DNA of 64,000 nucleotides, from contig NZ_JSYG01000004.1 of NCBI RefSeq assembly GCF_000784735.1, forward strand, positions 186,001 through 250,000. The letters run 5' to 3'. Both the position numbers and the translations under genes were made by a program. This stretch comes from Dickeya undicola (GTDB lineage Bacteria; Pseudomonadota; Gammaproteobacteria; Enterobacterales; Enterobacteriaceae). Under the pieces are notes generated by a model that was not told where the DNA came from, did not search any database, and saw only the letters and a program-made list of their open reading frames with translations. Positions 38,749 to 48,200 of the stretch are shown in pieces. Each line of letters starts with the position of its first letter. Within the stretch, counting starts at the first letter, position 1.

Positions 38749-39921
38749 ATGCCGATTCAAACCCCGGTGCGGTTCAGTTCCAAATTACCGGATGTGGGCA
38801 CGACTATTTTTACCGTTATCGGTCAGCTATCCAGCCAGCACAACGCCATCAACCTGTCTCAGGGCGCGCCCAGCTTTCCCTGCTCCCCTGAGCTTATCGC
38901 CGGGGTGACACGCGCCATGACCGAAGGTCATAACCAGTACGCGTCGATGTCCGGGCTGGTGTCACTCAAAGAGGTGGTGGCGGAGAAGGTCAAACGCCTG
39001 TACGGCCAGCACTACGACGCCGGAAAGGAAGTCACTATCACTGCCAGCGCCAGTGAAGGGCTGTATTCCGCCATTTCCGCGCTGGTGCATCCAGGTGACG
39101 AGGTTATCTATTTTGAGCCGTCGTTCGACAGCTATGCGCCTATCGTCCGGCTACAGGGCGCAACGCCGGTGGCGTTGAAACTCGCCGTGCCGAGCTTTGC
39201 CATCAACTGGGACGAAGTACAGGCGGCCATCACGTCGCGCACCCGCATGATCATCATCAACTCGCCGCATAACCCCAGTGGTCAGGTGCTGAGCGCCGAC
39301 GATCTGGCGCAGTTGGCACGCCTGACGCGCAACACCGATATCGTGATCTTGTCTGACGAAGTCTACGAGCACGTGGTATTTGACGGCCAGCGCCATCACA
39401 GCATGGCGACCCACAGCGAGCTGGCGGCACGCAGCGTGATTGTCTCATCGTTCGGCAAAACCTTTCATGTCACTGGCTGGCGCGTCGGTTACTGCCTGGC
39501 CCCAGCAGCGCTGATGGACGAGATCCTCAAAATCCACCAGTTTATGATGTTCTCCGCCGACACGCCGATGCAGTACGCCTTTGCCGACTACATGGCGGAC
39601 CCGGCGACCTACCTGTCGCTCGGCCAGTTCTATCAGCATAAACGCGACCTGCTGGCGAGCTCCTTACAGGACGGACCGTTTGAACTGTTGCCCTCCGCCG
39701 GTTCGTTCTTCATGCTGGCGAGCTTTGCGCACTTTAGCGACGAAAGCGACAGCGATATGGTTAAACGGCTGATTGTCGACCACGGTGTGGCGACCATTCC
39801 GCTGTCGGCGTTTTACACCGACGGCACCGACAATAAACTGATTCGTCTGTCGTTCTCCAAAGATGACGAGACGCTGCTGGCTGGCGCGAAAGCCCTGTGT
39901 CAGGCTGCGGAGCGCCGATAA
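38749..39921 (+). CDS. ybdL: PLP-dependent methionine aminotransferase, YbdL-like
   Basis: This class I/II aminotransferase resembles E. coli YbdL, which prefers methionine, with phenylalanine and histidine also used. The ATG at 38749 (GGAG seven bases before it) gives 390 residues; E. coli YbdL has 386. Conserved features are NLSQGAPSF near the start, the substrate-side NSPHNPSGQV, the SDEVYEHVVF stretch, and the PLP-binding K237 in SSFGKTFHVTGWRVGY. It is divergent from a LysR gene and 97 bases upstream of an amino-acid-binding protein gene, so both may serve amino acid use. Confidence 0.85.
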   Translation: MPIQTPVRFSSKLPDVGTTIFTVIGQLSSQHNAINLSQGAPSFPCSPELIAGVTRAMTEGHNQYASMSGLVSLKEVVAEKVKRLYGQHYDAGKEVTITASASEGLYSAISALVHPGDEVIYFEPSFDSYAPIVRLQGATPVALKLAVPSFAINWDEVQAAITSRTRMIIINSPHNPSGQVLSADDLAQLARLTRNTDIVILSDEVYEHVVFDGQRHHSMATHSELAARSVIVSSFGKTFHVTGWRVGYCLAPAALMDEILKIHQFMMFSADTPMQYAFADYMADPATYLSLGQFYQHKRDLLASSLQDGPFELLPSAGSFFMLASFAHFSDESDSDMVKRLIVDHGVATIPLSAFYTDGTDNKLIRLSFSKDDETLLAGAKALCQAAERR

Positions 39922-40018
39922 ATGCAGTTGCGCTCGATTTGTGTGTGATGGCTGTTACTGTGTGATGTTGATTGCCGTTTAAAGACTACTCATTGATTTA
40001 CCGGAGATCGTTCCCGAT

Positions 40019-40795
40019 ATGAAAAAATTAAGCATGTTGATGTTGTCGCTGGGTTTACTGTCCTCCTCCGTCGCACTGGCGCAGACTGAACTGCGTTTTG
40101 GGCTGGAAGCAGAATACCCGCCGTTTGAAAGCAAAAACGCCAAGGGCCAGTTGGAAGGATTCGATATCGACCTGGGCAACGCCATTTGTAAAGCAGGCAA
40201 TTTCAAATGCTCCTGGGTTGAAACCTCGTTTGATGCCCTGATTCCGGCGTTGCAGGCCAAAAAGTTCGACGCCATCAACTCCGCGATGAACATCACCGAA
40301 AAACGTAAGGAAGCCATCGACTTTACCGCGCCTATCTACCGCATTCCGACCCAACTGGTCGGCAAGCCGGACACCGGTCTGGCGCCGACGCCGGAAGCGC
40401 TGAAAGGCAAGAACATCGGCGTGTTGCAGGGGTCGATTCAGGAAGTGTACGCCAAGGCACATTGGGAGCCGAAAGGTGTCACCGTGACCTCTTACAAAGA
40501 CCAGAATCTGGCGTATGACGACCTGGCGGCAGGCCGTCTGGACGGTACGCTGGTGATGGCGGCGGCCGGTCAGTCCGGTTTCCTGGATAAACCGGAAGGC
40601 AAGGGTTTCGCCTTTATCGGCAAGGCGGTGGACGACGCCGCCATTTTGGGCAGTGGTATCGGTTTTGGTCTGCGCAAAAGCGACTCCGCGCTGAAAGCCG
40701 AGCTGGATAAAGCCATCAAACAGGTGAAGGACGACGGCACCGTCGAGCAACTGGCGAAAAAATACTTCCCCGGTTTTGACGTGCGGGTGCAGTAA
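40019..40795 (+). CDS. ABC transporter periplasmic amino-acid-binding protein (ArgT/HisJ-like)
   Basis: The 258-residue protein has a signal peptide (1-21, ending VALAQ) and a type 2 periplasmic binding fold. The family signature GFDIDLGNAICKAGNFKCSWVE and AINSAMNITEKRKEAIDFTAPIY is that of basic amino acid binders (lysine, arginine, ornithine, histidine). No permease or ATPase gene accompanies it, so it must share a transporter encoded elsewhere. A terminator follows. It reads in the same direction as ybdL, 97 bases downstream. Confidence 0.85.
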   Translation: MKKLSMLMLSLGLLSSSVALAQTELRFGLEAEYPPFESKNAKGQLEGFDIDLGNAICKAGNFKCSWVETSFDALIPALQAKKFDAINSAMNITEKRKEAIDFTAPIYRIPTQLVGKPDTGLAPTPEALKGKNIGVLQGSIQEVYAKAHWEPKGVTVTSYKDQNLAYDDLAAGRLDGTLVMAAAGQSGFLDKPEGKGFAFIGKAVDDAAILGSGIGFGLRKSDSALKAELDKAIKQVKDDGTVEQLAKKYFPGFDVRVQ

Positions 40796-40842
40796 CCGAC
40801 GCTTCTCGCCGCTCCGCATCCTGAACGGCGGCAAAGAAATGA

Positions 40843-40878
40843 CAAGGCCCGCGCCAGATAGCGACGGGCCTTGTTTTT
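40843..40878 (+). terminator. Terminator of the amino-acid-binding protein gene
   Basis: CAAGGCCCG and CGGGCCTTG form a perfect 9-bp stem followed by TTTTT, 47 bases after the stop. Confidence 0.9.
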
Positions 40879-41110
40879 GGCAAAGCGATTAGCCGGGGAA
40901 ACACCTGTTACGGCAACGGCAAATCCTTCAGCCGACCGGGGTGCTGTTTGACGATATCCCGAGGCGTCATTATCCTCGCGTAACAACCCTTGCCTTATCA
41001 TGGCATTTTCCTCCCCACACTCTATGCTATGACGAGTCAGGGGAAACGGTGACGCGGTGTGCGCCGACGTTTTCCCGGTGATTTTCTTTTCATACAAAAA
41101 GGACAACACC

Positions 41111-41656
41111 ATGAGTCATATCAAACTGTTAGGTATTGCTGGCAGCCTGCGTAAAGCCTCTGCCAACCGGGGATTGCTGCGTGCCGCGCAGTCAGTGCTG
41201 CCAGCGGGCGTCACGCTTGAGATTGCCGACCTGCTGGATGTGCCGTTTTACAATGCCGATTTGACCGAGGTGCCGGAATCGGTACAACGCATCGCGCGTC
41301 AGGCCAGCGAAGCGGATGGCTTCGTCTTCGCCTGTACGGAATACAACTATTCGATGGCACCGGCGCTGAAAAACATTCTTGACTGGATCTCCCGTCTGCC
41401 AGATACCACCATTTTGAACGACAAACCGGCCGCGCTGATGGGTGCTGGCGGTGGTATGGGCACCTCCCGCGCCCAGTACCACTTGCGGCAGAGCTGTGTC
41501 TACCTGAATATCCATCCGCTGAATAAACCGGAAGTGTTCGCCAACGCCTTTGCGGGTGGTTTTGACGATCAGGGCAACCTGAAAGATGAAAAAATCACCG
41601 CGCTGATCGCCGATCAAATGAACGCGCTCGCCGATGCGATTGCACGCAGAAAATAA
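41111..41656 (+). CDS. NADPH-dependent FMN reductase family protein
   Basis: The ATG at 41111, with AAGGA seven bases upstream, gives 181 residues with a flavodoxin-like fold. The phosphate-binding loop GIAGSLRKASANRGLLRAA and the flavin-ring contact segment TEYNYSMAPALKNILDWISR are those of the NADPH-dependent FMN reductase family, which includes azoreductases, chromate reductases and quinone reductases such as E. coli ChrR. The true substrate cannot be read from the sequence. It is a single gene, convergent with cobA. Confidence 0.85.
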   Translation: MSHIKLLGIAGSLRKASANRGLLRAAQSVLPAGVTLEIADLLDVPFYNADLTEVPESVQRIARQASEADGFVFACTEYNYSMAPALKNILDWISRLPDTTILNDKPAALMGAGGGMGTSRAQYHLRQSCVYLNIHPLNKPEVFANAFAGGFDDQGNLKDEKITALIADQMNALADAIARRK

Positions 41657-41670
41657 GCCTCGCCTGCACG

Positions 41671-41694
41671 CTGCCGCTCGTGATTGAGCGGCAG
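41671..41694. terminator. Hairpin between the FMN reductase gene and cobA
   Basis: CTGCCGCTC and GAGCGGCAG form a perfect 9-bp stem with a 6-base loop in the convergent gap. No T-tract follows on either strand. Confidence 0.5.
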
Positions 41695-41698
41695 TCAC

Positions 41699-42529
41699 TC
41701 ACGCCGCCACCGTTCCCACCTTCCTCATCGCCTCGCAGGCAACCGTCAGCGCCGGATGACGACAGAAACGCACCACCTCTCCCACCACCAGCAAGCTGGG
41801 TGACTGCGGCTGATAGCGCGCCATCAGGGTTGGCAGGGTCGCCAGCGTAGCGGTCAGCAAACGTTGTTCCGGCTGGGTGCCGCGCTCGATAATCGCCAGC
41901 GGCGTACTGGCGGGTAAACCATGAGCAATAAGCTGCTGACACAGGCGGCTGGCATGGCTTAACCCCATGTAAAACACCAACGTCTGCTGACCGGTGCCGA
42001 GTGTTTCCCAATCCAGTTGCGGTTCGCCATCGCGGGCATGACCGGTGATAAAACGCACCGACTGGGCGCAGTCACGATGGGTTAATGGCAACCCTACCGC
42101 CGCTGCACAGCCGGTGGCAGCCGTGATACCGGGCACCACATGGCAGGTCACGCCCTGTTGCTGTAGATAATCCATTTCCTCGCCGCCGCGACCGAAAATA
42201 AACGGATCGCCGCCTTTCAGCCGTACCACCCGTTGCCCGGCTTGCGCCAGCTCCATTAACAACTGGTTAATTTGCGGTTGCGGCAGCGCGTGGTGCCCCT
42301 GCTGCTTGCCGACGTCGATGCGCAACGCTTCCGGCGGCACCAACGCCATAATATCGGCGGAAACCAGCCGGTCATGCACCACCACATCTGCCTGCTGCAT
42401 CGCCCGCAGTGCCTTAACCGTCAGCAGTTCGGCGTCGCCCGGCCCCGCGCCCACCAGCCAGACCTCGCCTGCCCGTAACGGCTGGCGTTGATGGCCCTGC
42501 GCCATCAGCGTATTCAGAATAGGGTTCAT
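41699..42529 (-). CDS. cobA: Uroporphyrinogen-III C-methyltransferase (SUMT)
   Basis: SUMT methylates uroporphyrinogen III at C2 and C7 to give precorrin-2, the precursor of sirohaem. The 276 residues show the tetrapyrrole methylase pattern: [34 protein letters not shown] at the N-terminus, [17 protein letters not shown] near 103, and [21 protein letters not shown] near 132. Sirohaem is the cofactor of the nitrite reductase encoded upstream, and cobA lies 27 bases after nasA on the same strand, so it is the last gene of the nitrate assimilation operon. Confidence 0.93.
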   Translation of the reverse strand: MNPILNTLMAQGHQRQPLRAGEVWLVGAGPGDAELLTVKALRAMQQADVVVHDRLVSADIMALVPPEALRIDVGKQQGHHALPQPQINQLLMELAQAGQRVVRLKGGDPFIFGRGGEEMDYLQQQGVTCHVVPGITAATGCAAAVGLPLTHRDCAQSVRFITGHARDGEPQLDWETLGTGQQTLVFYMGLSHASRLCQQLIAHGLPASTPLAIIERGTQPEQRLLTATLATLPTLMARYQPQSPSLLVVGEVVRFCRHPALTVACEAMRKVGTVAA

Positions 42530-42556
42530 GTTGATGACTCCTTATCCAGGCGCGGC

Positions 42557-45205
42557 TCAGCCCGCCCGGCGTAATGTGTCCGGCGTGGCATACTGTTGCA
42601 GCAACGCCTTCAGTTCCGGTACGCAGGAGCCGCAATTGGTCCCACATTGCAGTTGTTCACCCAGTTGCGCCACACTGTGGCAGCCCTGACGGATGGCGCC
42701 GATAATCCGCTGTTCGCCCACTGCAAAACAGCTACAGATGGTCGCCCCTTGTGGGGTTTGGTTCTGTAGTGTACACCCGGCCAGCAACGCCAGCCGGTCC
42801 GACGTCTGTTGCGGTGGCGAAGCAAATGCCGCCAGAATCGCCTCCCGAGCCAATTGTGGTCGATGTACCCCGGTATACAGCGCCACCACTACACGATCCC
42901 CCTGCCAACCGATGGTGTGAAACAAGCCATCGTCACCTTGTGCCTGCTGGTACTCGACACCGTTCAGGTCATATTGTCGGGTCAGCCAGTCAAGCCAGTG
43001 TGTCGGCGTCTGAACGTCGGCGATGGTGTAATGAGACACCCCATCGGCGGTAATACGGCTCCAGTAGCCGCAATCTGGTGCGGCCACCTCGCCGCGTATA
43101 AATAATTCGCCAAGCCAGGCGGCGGGCCAGCGCTGGATACGCACCCGCGCCTGCTTACTTTCCGGCTGGCCGGAATAAGGGTCAGTCACCGCCGCCACCA
43201 GGCTATCCACCCGCGCTTGTGCGCTAAACTGCCGGTTCCAGTGCATAGGAACAAAAATGCTGCCGCGCTGCTGGCCGCGCTGGACTTGCGCTCGTGCCAA
43301 CATCCAGCCCGACCCGGCGCTGATGCGCACCAGTTCACCGTCGTGAACACCAGCATTAAGTGCATCCTGCGGATGAAGGTCGCAATAGGGTTCCGACAGA
43401 TGGCGCATCAGGCGTGCTGCCTTGCCGGTACGGGTCATGGTGTGCCACTGGTCGCGTACCCGGCCGGTATTGAGCACCAGCGGATACGCGGGCGACGGCG
43501 GATTGGCGGGCCGTTGCGGCGTGATCGCCAGCAAGCGCGCCTTGCCATCGGGATGCCAACAGCGACCATCGGTATACAACCGCGCGGTGCCTTCGCGCAG
43601 CACGTCGGTCACCGGCCATTGCACCGGCGTCAGTTGCTGCCATTGTTGATTGCTGAGCGTTGCCAGCGCGCTGATGTTGAACGCGCGTTGCCCCTGATTC
43701 TCGAACCCGGACAAGGCGGCGTGCTCGCGGAAGATCTGCGCCGGGTGGCGATAATCAAACGCGGCGCCAAACCCCATGCGCTGCGCCACCTGCGACAGGA
43801 TCCACCAGTCGGCTTTCGCTTCACCCGGTGCGGGCAGAAAGGCGCGCTGGCGAGAAACGCGGCGCTCGGAATTGGTAACCGTGCCGTCCTTTTCTCCCCA
43901 CGCCAGCGCTGGCAGCAAGACATGTGCACAATCGGCGGTATCGGTGTGGCGCATCACGTCGGAGACGATCACCAGCGGGCAGCGCAACAGCGCCTGCCGC
44001 ACCCGATCCGCCTCCGGCATCGACACCACCGGGTTGGTGCCCATGATCCACACGGCTTTAACCTGTCCGGCTTCAATCGCACGGAACAGATCCACCGCCA
44101 TCAAACCCGGTGCCGATGCCACCCGTTCGCTGCCCCAGAAACGGCCAACCCGGTCCACCTCCTGTGGGCTGAAGCCCATGTGCGCCGCCAGCTGATTCGC
44201 CAGCCCGCCCACTTCACGCCCGCCCATCGCATTCGGTTGACCGGTAATCGAAAAGGGGCCGCACCCGGTCCGGCCGATGCGGCCGCTGAACAGATGTACG
44301 TTGATGATGGCGTTGCATTTGTCGCTACCGGACGCGGACTGGTTGATACCCTGTGAGTAGAGCGTCACCACGTTATCGGTGTCGCTAAACCACTGGTAAA
44401 AACAGGCGACGTCCTCGCGGTCCAGTTGGCAGAATTCCGCTACCCGCTCCACCGTCCAGTCATCGGCAGCCGCCAGCGCCGCCTCGATGCCGGAAAGCCC
44501 ATCGGGAACCGGCGCGTTCCGCTGCGCCAGCCAGCGCAGCAGCCCGTTGAACAACCCGGCATCACTGCCGGGGGCTAAGGGCAAGTGCAGCTCTGCTGCA
44601 TCGCAGGTCGCGGTCTGACGCGGATCGATCACCACCACCCGCATGTGCGGGCGCTGCTGTTTGGCCTGCATCAGCCGCTGATACACCACCGGGTGCGCCC
44701 AGGCGGTGTTGGACCCGACCAGCACCACCAGGTCGGCCTGTTCGATGTCCTCGTAGTTACAGGGCACCGCATCGGCACCCAACGCCCGCTTGTACCCGAC
44801 CACCGCTGATGCCATGCACAACCGGGAATTGGTGTCCATGTTGGCGCTGCCGATAAATCCCTTCATCAGCTTGTTGGCGACGTAATAGTCTTCAGTCAGC
44901 AGTTGCCCCGAACCGTAAAACGCCACCGCCTGCGGGCCGTGCTGCGCAATAATGTCGCCGAGCGACTGCGCGACCCGGTCCAACGCCTGCTCCCAGCTGA
45001 CACGATGGCCGTCAACCAGTGGCCACAGCAGCCGCCCTTGCAGATCTAAGGTGTCGCCCAATGCTGAGCCTTTGACGCACAACCGCCCCTGATTGGCCGG
45101 GTGCTGGCTATCGCCTTCAATGGTCACCCTCCCGTCCGGCTGTGGAGTGGCGATCACCCCGCAGCCCACGCCGCAGTAAGGACAGGTGGTGCGGCAGCCG
45201 CTCAT
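42557..45205 (-). CDS. nasA: Assimilatory nitrate reductase catalytic subunit NasA
   Basis: NasA reduces nitrate to nitrite in the cytoplasm with a molybdenum bis-MGD cofactor. The 882 residues carry an N-terminal [4Fe-4S] site (C8, C11, C15, C43), the molybdopterin oxidoreductase domains (MDTNSRLCMAS with the probable Mo-ligand Cys), a molydopterin-dinucleotide-binding domain (about 580-690), and a C-terminal Bfd-like [2Fe-2S] domain (CSCFAVGE and CGTNCGSC, about 835-870) like that of Klebsiella NasA. No signal peptide is present. Its ATG overlaps the stop of the upstream reductase gene by four bases. Confidence 0.94.
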   Translation of the reverse strand: MSGCRTTCPYCGVGCGVIATPQPDGRVTIEGDSQHPANQGRLCVKGSALGDTLDLQGRLLWPLVDGHRVSWEQALDRVAQSLGDIIAQHGPQAVAFYGSGQLLTEDYYVANKLMKGFIGSANMDTNSRLCMASAVVGYKRALGADAVPCNYEDIEQADLVVLVGSNTAWAHPVVYQRLMQAKQQRPHMRVVVIDPRQTATCDAAELHLPLAPGSDAGLFNGLLRWLAQRNAPVPDGLSGIEAALAAADDWTVERVAEFCQLDREDVACFYQWFSDTDNVVTLYSQGINQSASGSDKCNAIINVHLFSGRIGRTGCGPFSITGQPNAMGGREVGGLANQLAAHMGFSPQEVDRVGRFWGSERVASAPGLMAVDLFRAIEAGQVKAVWIMGTNPVVSMPEADRVRQALLRCPLVIVSDVMRHTDTADCAHVLLPALAWGEKDGTVTNSERRVSRQRAFLPAPGEAKADWWILSQVAQRMGFGAAFDYRHPAQIFREHAALSGFENQGQRAFNISALATLSNQQWQQLTPVQWPVTDVLREGTARLYTDGRCWHPDGKARLLAITPQRPANPPSPAYPLVLNTGRVRDQWHTMTRTGKAARLMRHLSEPYCDLHPQDALNAGVHDGELVRISAGSGWMLARAQVQRGQQRGSIFVPMHWNRQFSAQARVDSLVAAVTDPYSGQPESKQARVRIQRWPAAWLGELFIRGEVAAPDCGYWSRITADGVSHYTIADVQTPTHWLDWLTRQYDLNGVEYQQAQGDDGLFHTIGWQGDRVVVALYTGVHRPQLAREAILAAFASPPQQTSDRLALLAGCTLQNQTPQGATICSCFAVGEQRIIGAIRQGCHSVAQLGEQLQCGTNCGSCVPELKALLQQYATPDTLRRAG

Positions 45206-48200
45206 AACGCCTCCGCCACGTCGGCTGATACTACCGCCAGCGGCTCGCTTGCCACCCAGATACGATCCTGCACAATACGTACCGGCCAGGCACGTACCCG
45301 CAGTTGACTGTCATCCGGGCTAACGCCGTCACGCAGACGCAAACGCTTTTTATACAACGGCGAAATCACCACCGGCTCGCCCGCCACGTCGCCGACAAGG
45401 CCGCGCGACAGCACGTTGGCACCACTGCCCGGCTCCTGATTATCGAGCGCGAACACGTGCGCCGCCTGCCCCGGCTGAGTCGCTGGCAGATGAAACAGTG
45501 CCACCTGCTGATGGCCGACCCGCGCCGCCATGCCGGCATTCGCCGGAATATCGCAGAGGAAGCCAACGCACTGCCAGCCTTCCACGCCCGCCGCCTCTGA
45601 TGCTGCTGTCGTCTTCTCTTCCAGACGGGCGGGGCGAGGCTGCCCGCGCTCCGGCACCATCACCACCGCTTCATCCGGTGTGTCGCTGTTAAGGAAGGCG
45701 CGGAACAACGCCCGGTGTTCGTCATGCGCCAGCGTGGTCTGCCATTCGCACTGGTAGCTGTCGATAACCTGGCGCATGTCGTTTTCCAGTTCCCCGGCAA
45801 TACCCAGACTGTCGTCGATCACCACCTGACGCAGGTAGTCGATGCCGCCTTCCAGGTTATCCAGCCAGACGCTGGTGCGCTGCAAGCGGTCGCCGGTACG
45901 GATGTAGAACATCAGCAGGCGGTCGATCAGCCGGAATAGGGTATCGGTGTCCAGATCGCTGGCGAACAGGTCGGCATGACGCGGTTTCATGCCACCATTA
46001 CCGCACACATACAGGTTCCAGCCCTTGTCGGTGGCGATAACCCCAATGTCTTTGCCCTGCGCTTCAGCGCACTCGCGGGTGCAACCGGAAACCGCCATCT
46101 TGAGCTTGTGCGGCGAGCGCAGCCCTTTGTAACGGTGCTCCAGCGCAATCGCCAGTGAGGTGGAGTCCTGCACGCCGTAGCGGCACCAGGTGGAGCCAAC
46201 GCAGGATTTAACGGTACGCAGTGACTTACCGTAGGCATGACCGGTTTCAAACCCGGCGTCGATCAGCTCCTGCCAGATAGCGGGCAGTTGCTCCAGCCGC
46301 GCGCCGAACAGGTCGACCCGCTGGCCGCCGGTAATTTTGGTGTACAGGTGATAGCGTTCGGCCACCTGACCGATGGCGATCAATCCCTGCGGGGTGATCT
46401 CGCCGCCGGGAATGCGCGGCACCACCGAGTAGGTGCCGTCTTTCTGGATATTAGCCAGAAAACGGTCGTTGGTATCCTGCAACGGTACGTGTTCGGGTTT
46501 CAGCACGTAATCGTTCCAGCAGGACGCCAGCATCGATCCGGCGAGCGGTTTACAGATTTCACAGCCCAGCCCGTGACCGTGGCGGGCGATCAACTCGCCA
46601 AAACTGCGGATGCGGTTGACGCGGATCAGGTGGTACAGCTCCTGACGCGAATAGGCGAAGTGTTCGCAGATGTCTTTTTTCACCTCGATGCCTGACTGCT
46701 GCAACCGGTATTCCATCACCTGCTTGAGTAACGGCACACAACCGCCACACCCCGTCCCCGCCTTGGTGCAGGCTTTCAGTGATGCCAGATCGGTGCAGCC
46801 GTTATCTACCGCCGCGAAAATATCCGCTTTGCTGACGTTGTGGCAGGAGCAGATCTGGGCGCTGTCCGGCAACGCCGCCACCCCCAGCCCTTTCGGTGCT
46901 GCGCCATCCAGTGCGGGCAGAATCAGGCTTTCCGGGTGCGCAGGTAAGGTCATGTCGTTGAGCTTCATCTGCAACAGCGTGCTGTAGTCGCTGCTGTCGC
47001 CCACCAGCACCGCCCCCAGCAGCCGTTTGCCGTCCGCCGAGACAATGATTTTTTTATAGACCTGATTCGGTTCGTCGTTCCACTGATAGCTCAGGCTGCC
47101 CTCGGTTTTACCGTGAGCATCACCGATCGACGCCACGTCCACCCCCAGCAGCTTAAGCTTGGTGCTCATGTCGGCACCGGTGAACGACTGCTCCTGTTGC
47201 GCCAGCCGGGCGGCGACGGTACGCGCCATCTGATAGCCCGGTGCCACCAGCCCGAACATCTGCCCCTGCCATAACGCGCACTCGCCAATGGCGAAAATAG
47301 CGTCATCCGATGTCTGGCAATCGTTATCGATCACGATGCCGCCGCGGGCACCGATCTCCAGCCCGGCGTCACGCGCCAGTTGATCGCGCGGGCGGATACC
47401 GGCGGAGAACAGCACCAGGTCGGTTTCCAGCGCCGTGCCGTCGGCAAAATTCATCCGGTGACGTGCCTGCTCGCCCGCCGTAATCGCACGGGTTTCCTTG
47501 CTGGTGTGTACCTGCAAGCCCAGCGCCTCAATCTTGCGTTTGAGCAGTTGCGCACCGCCGTCGTCCAGTTGCACCGCCATCAGTCTGGGGGCGAACTCCA
47601 CCACATGGGTTTCCAGCCCCAGTTGGCGCAGCGCGTTGGCCGCTTCCAGCCCCAGCAGGCCGCCACCCACCACGACACCACTGCGCGATTCGCGCGCTTC
47701 AGCGGCGATGGCGTCCAGATCGTCCAACGTGCGATACACCAGACAACCGGGGCGATCGTTACCCGTGATGGGCGGCACGAAGGGATAGGAACCGGTCGCC
47801 AATACCAATTGGTCGTAGGGGGTTTCCTGGCCGTTCGCGTCGCGCACGCAGCGGCGCTGGCGGTCAATCTCCGTCACCGGGCAACCGGTGCGCAATTCAA
47901 TGCCGTGCTGTTCGAAAAAGCCCTCGCTGACCATTGACAGGGATTCGGCGCTGCGACCGGCAAAATACTCAGACAAATGTACCCGGTCATAGGCCGGATG
48001 GCGCTCCTCGCCAAACACCACCACGTGATACTGCTGGTGCAGGTTGCGTTCCACCAGTTGCTCCAGAAAGTGGTGCCCGACCATACCGTGCCCCACTACC
48101 ACCAATACGGGTTTACTCATGACAGAAATCCTCACGGCCGCAGGCCGACTGTCTACTTCAGGAAAAGACAGACCAAACAAAAGCGACGACGGTGCCGATG

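Noticed and set aside
43217..44356. 379-codon plus-strand frame opposite nasA
   Set aside because: It is a shadow of a GC-rich gene with clear function on the other strand; the composition is dominated by Arg, His, Pro and Ala and it has no start signal.
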